The position numbers and the translations under genes are program-made. A stretch of 64,000 bases of DNA, from contig NZ_JARJHT010000002.1 of the NCBI RefSeq assembly GCF_029269745.1, forward strand, positions 186,001-250,000, given 5' to 3'. The notes below the pieces were generated by a model. It was given only the letters and a program-made list of their open reading frames with translations, was not told where the DNA came from and searched no databases. This stretch comes from Polluticoccus soli (lineage in GTDB: Bacteria; Bacteroidota; Bacteroidia; Chitinophagales; Chitinophagaceae). Positions 51,167 to 58,629 of this stretch are shown here, piece after piece. Every line of letters starts with the position of its first letter. The stretch's first letter is position 1.

Positions 51167-51721
51167 ATGAGCGCTTCGCTTTACATGATGGCTATCATGC
51201 CGCCGCCGGAACTTACCAAAGACATTGAGCAGATACGCTTTGGCTTTGCTGATAAATATGATTGTAAGGCTGCACTGAAGCCGCCGGTGCACATCACCCT
51301 GATCCCTCCGCATAAAACGCTGCCAGATTCGGAAGAGAAAATAATTCCGGTGATGGAGCATTGGGCTAAGAGCCATGCACCCTTTTCGGTTGTTTTGCTG
51401 AATTATTCGACGTTTGACAGGAATGGAGTAGTGTTTATTAATGTATTGCCGAATGAGGATGGACGCGTGTTTCAAAAGGAGCTTCGTTCGGAGTTCTTGC
51501 ATGTGCTACCCTTGCCGGAGGTGAAACGATATACCTCCTTCCATCCGCATATCACTATTGGTTATCGCGATATACCTAAAAACGTATTTAAAGAAGCAGC
51601 TGAAGACTACTTGTCGCGTGAGTTCTTTGCTGCTTTTACCGTCAACACGATCTATTTGTGGCGCCACGATGGCACGCGCTGGCAGGTATTGCACAGTTTT
51701 CCATTGGGCAAGACGACCTAG
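51167..51721 (+). CDS. 2'-5' RNA ligase-like (2H phosphoesterase) protein
   Basis: A 184-residue member of the 2H phosphoesterase superfamily. The two catalytic His-x-Thr motifs are visible: VHITLIPPH (His42) and HPHITIGYR (His128). Start at 51167 follows the -7 box; the longer frame from 51152 would start in the promoter. Enzymes of this fold open 2',3'-cyclic phosphates or join tRNA halves in vitro, but the native substrate in bacteria is unclear. Confidence 0.88.
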   Translation: MSASLYMMAIMPPPELTKDIEQIRFGFADKYDCKAALKPPVHITLIPPHKTLPDSEEKIIPVMEHWAKSHAPFSVVLLNYSTFDRNGVVFINVLPNEDGRVFQKELRSEFLHVLPLPEVKRYTSFHPHITIGYRDIPKNVFKEAAEDYLSREFFAAFTVNTIYLWRHDGTRWQVLHSFPLGKTT

Positions 51722-51734
51722 TTAGCTTTCAGTA

Positions 51735-52238
51735 TTACTGACGTTCGATATAGATCTCGGGAGTCATGAAGTGGTTGCTGACATTCAGCGCCTTGTCTTT
51801 CACGAAAACATCAAAGCGAACTGTGTCCCTGATGCGCGTTGAATCCTCCCTGCTGTACAGGAATTTTGCAGCCTCGATAGCAACAACAGAAAAGCCTTCC
51901 AGCGGCTTGCTTGGGTTAACCGCTTCTGCGGGTATCTCGGGGAAATAAAGCCTGATCGTATCTGTAACGATGTTGGTTGTGTCTGCCGGACCGCGGCTGT
52001 CTACCAGGTAAATATCAAATGAGTCTGGAGATAAATGTGTCTGAGGGTTGCCAAGGTCAGCATTCTCGTCTGCTATCCGGAAGCTTATAAATACAGTATC
52101 TTCGCTGTTGCCTGAGCGAACGGTATTAGGCTCCATGTTGATGAAGGCTATTTCGGGCGCTTTTGAATCACTATTGTTTTTCCTGCACGAAGCAGTGACA
52201 AGCAGTGTAAGGGCAAGTATGGCTAAATAACCTCTCAT
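51735..52238 (-). CDS. Lipoprotein of unknown function
   Basis: A 167-residue lipoprotein; the ATG at 52238 gives MRGYLAILALTLLVTASC with lipid-anchored Cys18. The mature part is a probable beta-sandwich (PEIAFINMEPNTVRSGNSED, TVFISFRIADENADLG) like cadherin-type or Big-like folds seen in Bacteroidota surface lipoproteins. A -7 box ends 6 nt before the start. It is divergent from the LuxE-like gene with 20 bp between starts. Confidence 0.75.
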   Translation of the reverse strand: MRGYLAILALTLLVTASCRKNNSDSKAPEIAFINMEPNTVRSGNSEDTVFISFRIADENADLGNPQTHLSPDSFDIYLVDSRGPADTTNIVTDTIRLYFPEIPAEAVNPSKPLEGFSVVAIEAAKFLYSREDSTRIRDTVRFDVFVKDKALNVSNHFMTPEIYIERQ

Positions 52239-52244
52239 ATCAAT

Positions 52245-52252
52245 CAAAGTTA
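52245..52252 (-). promoter_or_regulatory. -7 box six nt before the lipoprotein start
   Basis: Perfect TAACTTTG on the minus strand; near-leaderless transcript predicted. It overlaps the short gap to the divergent LuxE-like gene (start 52259). Confidence 0.48.
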
Positions 52253-52258
52253 AATAAA

Positions 52259-53254
52259 GTGTCCTATAAAATTGAGTTAAAAGACCCGGCTTTTGTACAG
52301 GGTATTAACGCTGGTAACTTTGATGATATTGCCCTGCAGGTATTCGCTCATCAGTACGAACACAACGAAATTTACCATGCGTTTACAAAAGCACTTGGTG
52401 TTGATCCTTCCGGTGTAAAAAACATAGAGCAGATACCGTTCCTGCCCATTTCATTTTTCAAAACCCACAGAGTTGTTTCAGATACGGCAGAGCCAGCTTT
52501 TGTGTTTGAAAGCAGCGGTACCACGGGGGAAACCCCCAGCAGGCATTTTGTAACTGATGCTGTTGTATACCGGGAGTCGCTGTTGCGTGGTTTCAAACAA
52601 TTCTATGGCGACCCTAAAGATTACGTGATACTGGCGCTGCTGCCTTCATACCTCGAGCGTAAGAATGCTTCGCTGGTGCACATGGCTAAGGTGCTGATGG
52701 AGGAGAGTGGGCATCCCGATTGTGGTTTTTACCTGGACGAGTGGGATAAACTGGCCAGTGTATTGGCCAGACTTGAAGCAGGCGGACAAAAAACGCTGCT
52801 GCTGGGAGTGACTTTTGCTTTGCTTGATTTTGCTGAAGCTCACCCAATGCAATTGCAGCATACTGTTGTAATGGAAACGGGTGGAATGAAGGGTAGGCGA
52901 GAAGAATGGACCCGCCGCCAGGTGCACGAGTTTCTGATGGACAAATGGCAACTCGCAAATGTTCACTCTGAATATGGAATGACCGAATTGTTATCCCAGG
53001 CCTATTCATTAGGTGGCGGGATGTTCAACGCGTCTGATACAATGAAAGTCCTGATAAGAGACATCAATGATCCGCTTGAAGTAAAGAAAACAGGCTCCGG
53101 CTGCCTGAACATCATCGATCTTGCCAACATCAACTCCTGCTCGTTCATTGCTGCCGAAGACATTGGTAATATGCACGCTGACGGGCGTTTCGAGGTATTG
53201 GGCAGGCTCGACCATGCAGCGCTAAGAGGCTGCAGTCTGATGGTTGTCTTATAG
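52259..53254 (+). CDS. LuxE-like acyl-protein synthetase
   Basis: A 331-residue stand-alone member of the acyl-protein synthetase (LuxE) branch of the ANL adenylating enzymes. Visible hallmarks: FLPISFFKTHRVVS, the P-loop-like FESSGTTGETPSRH, METGGMKGRREEWT, and YGMTELLSQAYSLGGGMF, then a short C-terminal part (GRLDHAALRGCSLMVV). In Vibrio LuxE activates fatty acids with ATP for the luciferase reductase complex; no luxC/D-type partner is present here, so the role must differ, perhaps an acyl-adenylation step in lipid or pigment chemistry. Start is GTG at 52259. Confidence 0.85.
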   Translation: MSYKIELKDPAFVQGINAGNFDDIALQVFAHQYEHNEIYHAFTKALGVDPSGVKNIEQIPFLPISFFKTHRVVSDTAEPAFVFESSGTTGETPSRHFVTDAVVYRESLLRGFKQFYGDPKDYVILALLPSYLERKNASLVHMAKVLMEESGHPDCGFYLDEWDKLASVLARLEAGGQKTLLLGVTFALLDFAEAHPMQLQHTVVMETGGMKGRREEWTRRQVHEFLMDKWQLANVHSEYGMTELLSQAYSLGGGMFNASDTMKVLIRDINDPLEVKKTGSGCLNIIDLANINSCSFIAAEDIGNMHADGRFEVLGRLDHAALRGCSLMVVL

Positions 53255-53280
53255 TAATTGAAAATATCTTTGCGAAGAGC

Positions 53281-53310
53281 TTGTTTGTAAGAAAACTGCT
53301 TTTATCTTTG
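53281..53310 (+). promoter_or_regulatory. tRNA-Leu promoter
   Basis: -33 TTG (53281-53283), 19-bp spacer, perfect -7 TATCTTTG (53303-53310). Confidence 0.6.
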
Positions 53311-53336
53311 CAGCCCAAAGTTCTTAAAACGGTGAT

Positions 53337-53423
53337 GCCCAGGTGGCGAAATTGGTAGACGCACTGTGTTCAGGTCGCAGCGCCCGCAAGGGTGTGATGG
53401 TTCGAATCCATTCCTGGGCACCA
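53337..53423 (+). tRNA. tRNA-Leu (CAG)
   Basis: Class II tRNA. Acceptor GCCCAGG pairs with CCTGGGC, then A73 and an encoded CCA (53421-53423). The anticodon arm CTGTG-TTCAGGT-CGCAG has anticodon CAG. Long variable arm CGCCCGCAAGGGTG and T arm ATGG-TTCGAAT-CCAT. An open frame over it (MAKLVDALCSGRSARKG) is the usual tRNA-Leu artefact. Confidence 0.95.
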
Positions 53424-53432
53424 ATGAACTTT

Positions 53433-53464
53433 AAAAGCCCCGCATTTATGCGGGGCTTTTTTTT
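53433..53464. terminator. Bidirectional terminator after tRNA-Leu
   Basis: 12-bp stem AAAAGCCCCGCA / TGCGGGGCTTTT (53433-53444, 53449-53460) with loop TTTA and T-runs on the plus strand; also at the end of the convergent minus gene. Confidence 0.88.
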
Positions 53465-54035
53465 ACCTATCTATGTCTATGCTGCTCGTCAATATCTCGC
53501 TCTTCAAATACTGTTGGTAGTCGGTGGCCATCTGGTTGAAGAATAGCTCCAGCGTACTGTTCACGTGTTCTACGCTATTTGTACAGTCTTTGCAACTATA
53601 CAGCTCATCCACTTGTCCTGTGGGTGGCGCGCAGACTTCCAGCTCTTTCTGCAACATGTTTGTTTGGGCTACCGATAAGGTGTCGCCTGTCTGGCTGTCG
53701 CGATTCACATACTTCAGGTCATTCATCAGTATGCGTGTTTTGCCGTCTTTTGCCTGTATGGTTAGTTTACCTGTCAGGTTAAGGTCTTCAACGCACTCGT
53801 TATTGCCCGGCTGGTAGGGTATCGCTATGTCTATCGTTACGCTGTTGGTTACCGGGTCTTTCTGTACATCCTTGTTCTTTTTCCTTGCAAAATCGGAGGC
53901 CATAAAGTAAATATCTATCGCCGTTCTGTCGTGTACCGAATATACCCTGCTGTACTGTTGGTCCTTTGACTTATCCTGTGCAAACACTACCGCAGGGCAC
54001 ATTAACAATCCTAATATCAATCCTTTCCAGTTCAT
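53463..54035 (-). CDS. Secreted protein of unknown function
   Basis: A 190-residue exported protein with signal MNWKGLILGLLMCPAVVFAQ. ATG 54035 is chosen for the compact signal; ATG 54044 (adds MSG) is equally possible. Mature sequence has DRTAIDIYFMASDFARKKNK, then several cysteines (NNECVEDL, LEVCAPPTG, ELYSCKDCTNSV) that could form disulfides. No family recognised. It converges on tRNA-Leu over a shared terminator. Confidence 0.68.
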   Translation of the reverse strand: MNWKGLILGLLMCPAVVFAQDKSKDQQYSRVYSVHDRTAIDIYFMASDFARKKNKDVQKDPVTNSVTIDIAIPYQPGNNECVEDLNLTGKLTIQAKDGKTRILMNDLKYVNRDSQTGDTLSVAQTNMLQKELEVCAPPTGQVDELYSCKDCTNSVEHVNSTLELFFNQMATDYQQYLKSEILTSSIDIDR

Positions 54036-54114
54036 ACCACTCATCTTACTCGTCAACCTATAGTTAATCAATTCTGTGCCAGTGCCTGTTGTAGCTGCGT
54101 TAAAGCCGGTGCAT

Positions 54115-54153
54115 AAACAAAACAGCCGGGCAGTAAGCCCGGCTGTTTTGTTT
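54115..54153 (-). terminator. Terminator of the DUF1579 gene
   Basis: 16-bp perfect stem AAACAAAACAGCCGGG / CCCGGCTGTTTTGTTT (54115-54130, 54138-54153), 7-nt loop; T-rich tail on the minus strand. Confidence 0.82.
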
Positions 54154-54165
54154 ATTGTGGATGGC

Positions 54166-54822
54166 TTATTTCTTTGTCAACCTGATCTCCATGCTTTTAT
54201 ACTCTCTGCCGCCTTTGGTATCGTACATCTCCATTAGCTGGTGTTTGTCATCTATGGTCTTTAACACCTGGCGCATGGCTACGTCTTTGCCGCTTACAGG
54301 GTCTACGCCTGTGCCGCTCATGTTCAGTGTTTTCGTGGCCTCGTCATAAGTGCCTTCCATATGCATCAGGCCTGTGCCCATGTTGTCTATCCAGGTATTG
54401 ATAAACTTCTTCTTGGCATTGTCGTAGGCCATGGTGCCCTTGCCTTCAAACGGGCCGCCCATCATAGTGCCTTTGTAGATGCTTTCCTGGTACCTGCCGC
54501 CAAGTATGGTCTTGTTTTCAACTGTTGCTTTACTGCCGCTGTCTGGTGGTGCATCCGGTCCCATCCAGAAGGTGAAGTCAGCATCCCATTTCCCGTTGGT
54601 TGATTCCATCCATTTGTGCATGGGACCGGGAGTCATGTAGTCTTGCCATGCCTTTGCCATCGTAGCGGAATCTGCTGGCGGTTCAGGAGTTGTTTCAGCG
54701 GGAGTTGCTGTGGTGGCTACAACAGTGTCTGTGGTGCCTGTGCTTTCTTCCTTTGTTGCGTTGTCGCAAGCTGCGAAAGTGAGCAGACATAACGCTGCAA
54801 GTGTGATGCTGAGTTGTTTCAT
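54166..54822 (-). CDS. DUF1579 lipoprotein
   Basis: A 218-residue lipoprotein, MKQLSITLAALCLLTFAAC with lipid-anchored Cys19. A Thr/Pro-rich linker (residues 25-58) precedes a DUF1579 domain (about 62-215) with GKWDADFTFWMGPDAPPDSG, GGRYQESIYKGTMMGGPFEG, KGTMAYDNAKKKFINTWIDN and MSGTGVDPVSGKD. DUF1579 has a lipocalin-like barrel, suggesting small hydrophobic ligands; function unknown. Confidence 0.85.
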   Translation of the reverse strand: MKQLSITLAALCLLTFAACDNATKEESTGTTDTVVATTATPAETTPEPPADSATMAKAWQDYMTPGPMHKWMESTNGKWDADFTFWMGPDAPPDSGSKATVENKTILGGRYQESIYKGTMMGGPFEGKGTMAYDNAKKKFINTWIDNMGTGLMHMEGTYDEATKTLNMSGTGVDPVSGKDVAMRQVLKTIDDKHQLMEMYDTKGGREYKSMEIRLTKK

Positions 54823-54934
54823 GTTTAATGAATGTTTTTGCTAATGTATCAAAACAAGCTCAACAATGCAGTGCCGAAACAAAGAAATATTGTTACTGAT
54901 AACCTATAGTGCTGATGATCAATAAGGTTAGCAG

Positions 54935-55156
54935 CTATTTTAAATGACAATTCGCCAACCCGCCGCTGTTATGCTCGGCGCATTTGCTTTCGGCATCGCT
55001 ATCCTTTGTGGCTTTGATGTCGTAATGCTCCAGAGCGTTCTTTGATGTGTCGAGGCACTCGCAGCGGTAAGATTTGTTGCAAGAGGTAATAGACAAACTC
55101 AGTATCGCAGCTGCAAAAACTATTATCCGGATCATAAGGGAAGGTTTTTGATTCAT
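54935..55156 (-). CDS. Small cysteine-containing lipoprotein
   Basis: A 73-residue lipoprotein: start 55156 gives a signal up to SITSC (Cys26); an ATG at 55135 (MIRIIVFAAAILSLSITSC) is also possible. The mature part of 47 residues has RCECLD, SKCAEH and NCHLK, four cysteines plus two His. A -7 box TAGTTTTG (55177-55170) ends 13 nt before the ATG. No family recognised; the short size and cysteine spacing recall small metal- or disulfide-stabilised envelope proteins. Confidence 0.6.
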   Translation of the reverse strand: MNQKPSLMIRIIVFAAAILSLSITSCNKSYRCECLDTSKNALEHYDIKATKDSDAESKCAEHNSGGLANCHLK

Positions 55157-55169
55157 ACACTCAACTCAT

Positions 55170-55177
55170 CAAAACTA
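55170..55177 (-). promoter_or_regulatory. -7 box of the small lipoprotein gene
   Basis: Perfect TAGTTTTG on the minus strand; -33 unclear. Confidence 0.4.
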
Positions 55178-55255
55178 TTCCAAAACACAGTGTCATGAGT
55201 GCATGTTGCAGAAAGTTCATTCTAAAATGACAATTAGGTGGCATTGACGACGGTG

Positions 55256-55286
55256 TTGCCGCTCCACAATACATTCACTAGTTTCG
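55256..55286 (+). promoter_or_regulatory. Promoter of the alpha/beta hydrolase, predicted leaderless
   Basis: -33 TTG (55256-55258), 20-bp spacer, -7 TAGTTTCG (55279-55286; one mismatch), 3 nt before the GTG start at 55290. Confidence 0.5.
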
Positions 55287-55289
55287 CGC

Positions 55290-56399
55290 GTGTTTCGTTT
55301 TATAATCGCGGTTCTCTTCTTTCTGCTTAGTCTTTTAGTGCTGTTTTCAGCGCCGGCTATTTGGCTGTGGTATGTGGCCATTGTGGTCACTGAGTTTCCA
55401 TGGGTGTTTGTGCTGCTGGGATTGATCACAACAGCCTGGGCTTTCCGGACGAGGCGGCTAAAGGTGGTGGGCACAACACTGGCGCTGGCAGCAACCTTTA
55501 TTTTTTCGCTGCCTATTATCCAGGCCTTGCAGATTTCTGGCAGACTTGACAAAGACCTGAATAAAGCTTTCAATACAACGGCAGGCGATCGCAAACCATT
55601 TTCGCCGCTGAAAATGATAACAGGTATTGGTGCAAGCAAGGTGCCTTGCAAGAGCTACACTTTCGATCCACAACACAATCTCGCACTCGACTACTATCCA
55701 TCTGCTATGCAAGGAAACCGTCCGTGTATAGTGGTAGTACACGGTGGATCATGGAAGGGTGGCGATAGTAAACAGCTGCCTGAACTAAACAGCGAGCTTG
55801 CAAAACAAGGCTATAATGTTGCAGCCATCAACTATCGCAAAGCACCCCAATGTCATAGTCCCGGACCGCTGGAAGATACACGTGCTGCTATAACGTACCT
55901 ACGAACTAATGCTGTCGCACTTCATATAGACACTTCGAAATTTGTGATGCTTGGCCGCTCGGCCGGTGGACAAATTGCATTGCTGGCTGCGTACACATTT
56001 AAGAACATGGGCATCAAAGGTGCCATCAGCTACTACGGTCCTGCCGATATGATATGGGGGTATCAAAATCCTGCTATCATTTACAATTCTTGCGAGGTGT
56101 TGGAAGATTATATCGGCGATACCTACGAGAAACTTCCAAGCGAGTACCGCGCCAGTTCGCCTTTTGAAGCAGTAGATTCTTCAACAGTACCAACACTGCT
56201 GATACACGGCAAAAATGATGTGTTGGTAGCTTACGGTCATAGCACGCGGCTGGTGGAGCGACTAGATAAATACGGTGTGCCCAACTACCTGCTGACGTTG
56301 CCATGGGCCACGCACGGCTGTGATTATACCCTTAACGGTCCAAGCGGGCAGCTGGCTACATATTCCGTGGAAAGGTTTTTGGCAACACTTCTGTTTTGA
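55290..56399 (+). CDS. Membrane-anchored alpha/beta hydrolase
   Basis: A 369-residue protein: three N-terminal transmembrane helices (about 4-30, 33-52, 60-82), then an esterase/prolyl-oligopeptidase-like alpha/beta hydrolase. Oxyanion motif VVHGGSWKGGD, nucleophile elbow LGRSAGGQ (Ser), acid Asp in IHGKNDVLVA and His in ATHGCDY complete the triad. The CASKVPCKSYTFDPQHNLAL-type linker carries a Cys. Substrate unknown, perhaps carboxylic esters at the membrane. Start is GTG, supported by the promoter 3 nt upstream. Confidence 0.86.
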   Translation: MFRFIIAVLFFLLSLLVLFSAPAIWLWYVAIVVTEFPWVFVLLGLITTAWAFRTRRLKVVGTTLALAATFIFSLPIIQALQISGRLDKDLNKAFNTTAGDRKPFSPLKMITGIGASKVPCKSYTFDPQHNLALDYYPSAMQGNRPCIVVVHGGSWKGGDSKQLPELNSELAKQGYNVAAINYRKAPQCHSPGPLEDTRAAITYLRTNAVALHIDTSKFVMLGRSAGGQIALLAAYTFKNMGIKGAISYYGPADMIWGYQNPAIIYNSCEVLEDYIGDTYEKLPSEYRASSPFEAVDSSTVPTLLIHGKNDVLVAYGHSTRLVERLDKYGVPNYLLTLPWATHGCDYTLNGPSGQLATYSVERFLATLLF

Positions 56400-56407
56400 T
56401 AACTTTA
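56400..56407 (+). promoter_or_regulatory. -7 box six nt before the gene at 56414
   Basis: TAACTTTA (one mismatch); near-leaderless transcript predicted, though readthrough from the hydrolase gene is also likely because its stop is at 56397-56399. Confidence 0.35.
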
Positions 56408-56413
56408 TTATGC

Positions 56414-57193
56414 ATGAAGAAGGCCCTTTCACTCCTGGTTTTGTCGATATGTTTGACTAGCACAATCGCTGTTGCGCAAACATCAAACTTGCTTGCGTCT
56501 TACGAGTCGCATTTGAGTCGTCTTAATAAATGGGAGCAAGAGTACGCTAATGACTTTAGGTACGATTCGTTGGAGGCGATCAATAAGTCGTTAATTCGTT
56601 TACTAATCCAAAACCCCGGGTTGTTAAATGCAGATTTTTCAAAGCTTAATGGAAAAGGTAGCGTTGTATCTACCTCTGAGGATAAAAGGGTTCGTATTTA
56701 TTCTTGGGACGATGGAACGGGCGGCACAATGCGCTCTGCAAATTCTGTAATTCACTACAAGGTGGGTTCTCAGATAAAATCAGAGGAGCTTCTGAAAGAC
56801 GAGGACACTATGGAATATCGGATGGTTCCCTTTTATCGCGACCTTCATAGTGTTGCAACGCCCACCGACAGTTTCTATGTTGTTGTAACTCATTTGATAG
56901 GTTCTTCAGGGGTTGGATCGTACGAAATTCAAGCCTTTAAAATTGTGAGTGACACACTGGATTGGAATGTCAAGGCGTTTGAAACAAAAAGCAAAATTCT
57001 TTCGTCAATATCTTACGAATATGACGTTACTTGGGGAGGTCCGAATCGAACTGCAGACCCTCCGGTAATTAAAATAGACTGGCCTAAAAAGACATTCCGG
57101 ATTCCACTTATTGACGAAAAGAATCGTATTACTGGAAGGCATTTAGTTTACGCCTTTAACGGGCAACGTTTCAAATACCAGCGAGTGGAGTAG
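56414..57193 (+). CDS. Secreted protein of unknown function
   Basis: A 259-residue exported protein (signal MKKALSLLVLSICLTSTIAV, ending AQ). The ATG at 56414 is preferred over a TTG at 56396 that overlaps the hydrolase. Mature part begins with a helical segment (SLEAINKSLIRLLIQNPGLL), then beta-strands (VRIYSWDDGTGGTMRS, SFYVVVTHLIGSSG, VIKIDWPKKTFRIPLI). No domain recognised. Its 3' end overlaps the convergent protease gene by 23 bp. Confidence 0.68.
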   Translation: MKKALSLLVLSICLTSTIAVAQTSNLLASYESHLSRLNKWEQEYANDFRYDSLEAINKSLIRLLIQNPGLLNADFSKLNGKGSVVSTSEDKRVRIYSWDDGTGGTMRSANSVIHYKVGSQIKSEELLKDEDTMEYRMVPFYRDLHSVATPTDSFYVVVTHLIGSSGVGSYEIQAFKIVSDTLDWNVKAFETKSKILSSISYEYDVTWGGPNRTADPPVIKIDWPKKTFRIPLIDEKNRITGRHLVYAFNGQRFKYQRVE

Positions 57194-58265
57194 AGCTTTT
57201 CTCAAACTTCACCAGCTCCGCATTGTAATCGATCACCACCTTCACATATTTCAATGCCGAGCCACCGATAGCGCCTTTTACCACGCGGTCCATGCTTTGT
57301 ATCATGCCTTGCGACCAGTTCTCGTCCGGGCGTTTGGCAAACAGTACGGGGCCTACTTCCTGTCCGCCAATGGTTATTTTTGGTACTTCGATAACATCTT
57401 GCTTGAAGTCGGCGCCGGGATAATATTTCCAATCAGGGTGCAGCGCCCGCCACCTGTCGAATACCGAGGCCGCTATGAAAGAGCCACCTTTTGTTTTTTC
57501 TGAAGTTGTGAAGAACTTCTTGCCTTTCTCTGACATAACCATGGTGGCACCTGTATCAAACAACATAGGTATGGTCTCTCCATCTACTACTATGAACATG
57601 CTCGGGTGACCGTATATCTTTTCGCCAAGAGCATTCTTCTTAAATCCTAAAGGTTGAACATTGCTGTCGTTAGCTGACAGTGGAGTGTTTACCCATATCT
57701 GCTGGTTGGGGTAGTCTATGGTCCACGACTTATCCATGAAAAAGTTCTGTCCCAGGAAGAGGTCGAACTTCATGGCTTCGGTAATGAATTTCATTTCACC
57801 GTCCATAGGGGGGATGAGAAATAGGGGATCAGTCACTCTTGAGAAGAACCTTCTAAAGATATTATAACGCGTAGGCATAGGCGAGGGGAATTGCTCGCTG
57901 GCTGCAATGTCTTTCGCCAGCAGGTACCGCATCGGCATGATACCGCTTAGCAAGCCCAGTTTGGTCTTATCTCCCAATTTCAGCTTGTCCAGCGATTTAG
58001 GATTGACCATACACAATCCACCTCCCGAATCGCCATATGCCAGGGCAGTATCGCCGGTTGCTGTAGGGATTTTGATATAAAACCGTTCGCCTTCGATGAA
58101 CTGCGATGGTACCAGTACAGGTTTGCCGGCATCCCATTTCGACACATAGTCGTTGCGTTCTTCGGCAACATCGCCATCCAGCTTCCGGGTTATCAGGAAA
58201 CTACCACCCGCCATCAGCAGAAAACAAACGATAGTTATCAGCAGGTATTTGAAAAACTTTTTCAT
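57171..58265 (-). CDS. Membrane-anchored double-motif aspartyl protease-like protein
   Basis: A 364-residue protein with one N-terminal membrane helix (residues 5-25), otherwise extracytoplasmic. Two half-domains each show the retropepsin pattern. Half 1 has AYGDSGGG (Asp79-Ser-Gly81) and later FDLFLGQNFFMDKSWTIDYP (about 167-186). Half 2 has MLFDTGATMVMS (Asp237-Thr-Gly239) and VKGAIGGSALKYVKVVIDYN (about 329-348). This looks like a single-chain pseudo-dimer of the pepsin/retropepsin fold in a bacterium. Half 1 is more degenerate, so activity is uncertain. Possible roles are processing of envelope proteins. It converges on and overlaps the previous gene by 23 bp. Confidence 0.75.
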   Translation of the reverse strand: MKKFFKYLLITIVCFLLMAGGSFLITRKLDGDVAEERNDYVSKWDAGKPVLVPSQFIEGERFYIKIPTATGDTALAYGDSGGGLCMVNPKSLDKLKLGDKTKLGLLSGIMPMRYLLAKDIAASEQFPSPMPTRYNIFRRFFSRVTDPLFLIPPMDGEMKFITEAMKFDLFLGQNFFMDKSWTIDYPNQQIWVNTPLSANDSNVQPLGFKKNALGEKIYGHPSMFIVVDGETIPMLFDTGATMVMSEKGKKFFTTSEKTKGGSFIAASVFDRWRALHPDWKYYPGADFKQDVIEVPKITIGGQEVGPVLFAKRPDENWSQGMIQSMDRVVKGAIGGSALKYVKVVIDYNAELVKFEKSSTPLAGI

Positions 58266-58352
58266 GAAAATGAATTGTAATATAAATATAGGCGATTATC
58301 TTGCTAGGTGCGAGTTTCAAAACTCTGTACGCGAAAAATGTATAATTTATTG

Positions 58353-58360
58353 TATATTTG
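58353..58360 (+). promoter_or_regulatory. -7 box of the small membrane protein gene
   Basis: Perfect TATATTTG; leader about 37 nt to the ATG at 58402. Confidence 0.4.
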
Positions 58361-58401
58361 TAGTTGTAGTGAACGAGTAATTAAAGACTGCAAAGATACC
58401 G

Positions 58402-58533
58402 ATGTTTGGAATAGACGAGCATACTTGGGAAACCATTGTTCGACCAGCACTTGTCTTGATCACACTTTTTGTGATAATCCGTGTTTACAAGGCGCGCACT
58501 GAAAAAGGCAACAAAACCGACCACAATCCGTAA
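58402..58533 (+). CDS. 43-aa single-pass membrane protein
   Basis: ATG 58402 to TAA 58531-58533 reads MFGIDEHTWETIVRPALVLI, then TLFVIIRVYKARTEKGNK and TDHNP. One helix (about residues 13-28) is followed by a basic stop-transfer segment (RVYKAR), a normal arrangement for a small inner-membrane protein with the C-terminus inside. A promoter box lies upstream. The last codons overlap a first degenerate copy of the decamer motif. No family is recognised. Confidence 0.5.
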   Translation: MFGIDEHTWETIVRPALVLITLFVIIRVYKARTEKGNKTDHNP

Positions 58534-58538
58534 ATCTT

Positions 58539-58568
58539 CCCCAAATCGACAACAAACGGCAACAAATT
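58539..58568 (+). repeat. 30-bp direct repeat, copy 1
   Basis: Begins CCCCAAATCGACAACAA and ends CGGCAACAAATT; 29 of 30 bases equal copy 2 at 58600-58629, period 61 bp. Each copy contains two decamers in phase (CGACAACAAA, CGGCAACAAA). Confidence 0.85.
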
Positions 58569-58599
58569 GGCAAAAGAAGATGCCAGTTTTGAAAAACCT

Positions 58600-58629
58600 C
58601 CCCAAATCGACAACAATCGGCAACAAATT
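58600..58629 (+). repeat. 30-bp direct repeat, copy 2
   Basis: Same as copy 1 except A to T at the 18th base. The 31 bp between the copies are unrelated. The region 58534-58740 upstream of dnaE contains these repeats, a dnaE -7 box and nothing else I can identify. Confidence 0.85.

Noticed and set aside
53343-53546. Open frame MAKLVDALCSGRSARKG over tRNA-Leu
   Set aside because: It is the familiar false frame of tRNA-Leu genes; the tRNA fold is complete.
58539-58629. CRISPR-like arrangement (30-bp repeat, 31-bp spacer, 30-bp repeat)
   Set aside because: Only two units, no third repeat in register, no cas gene in the window, and the same motif occurs alone at 21725-21745. It is better described as a dispersed direct repeat.
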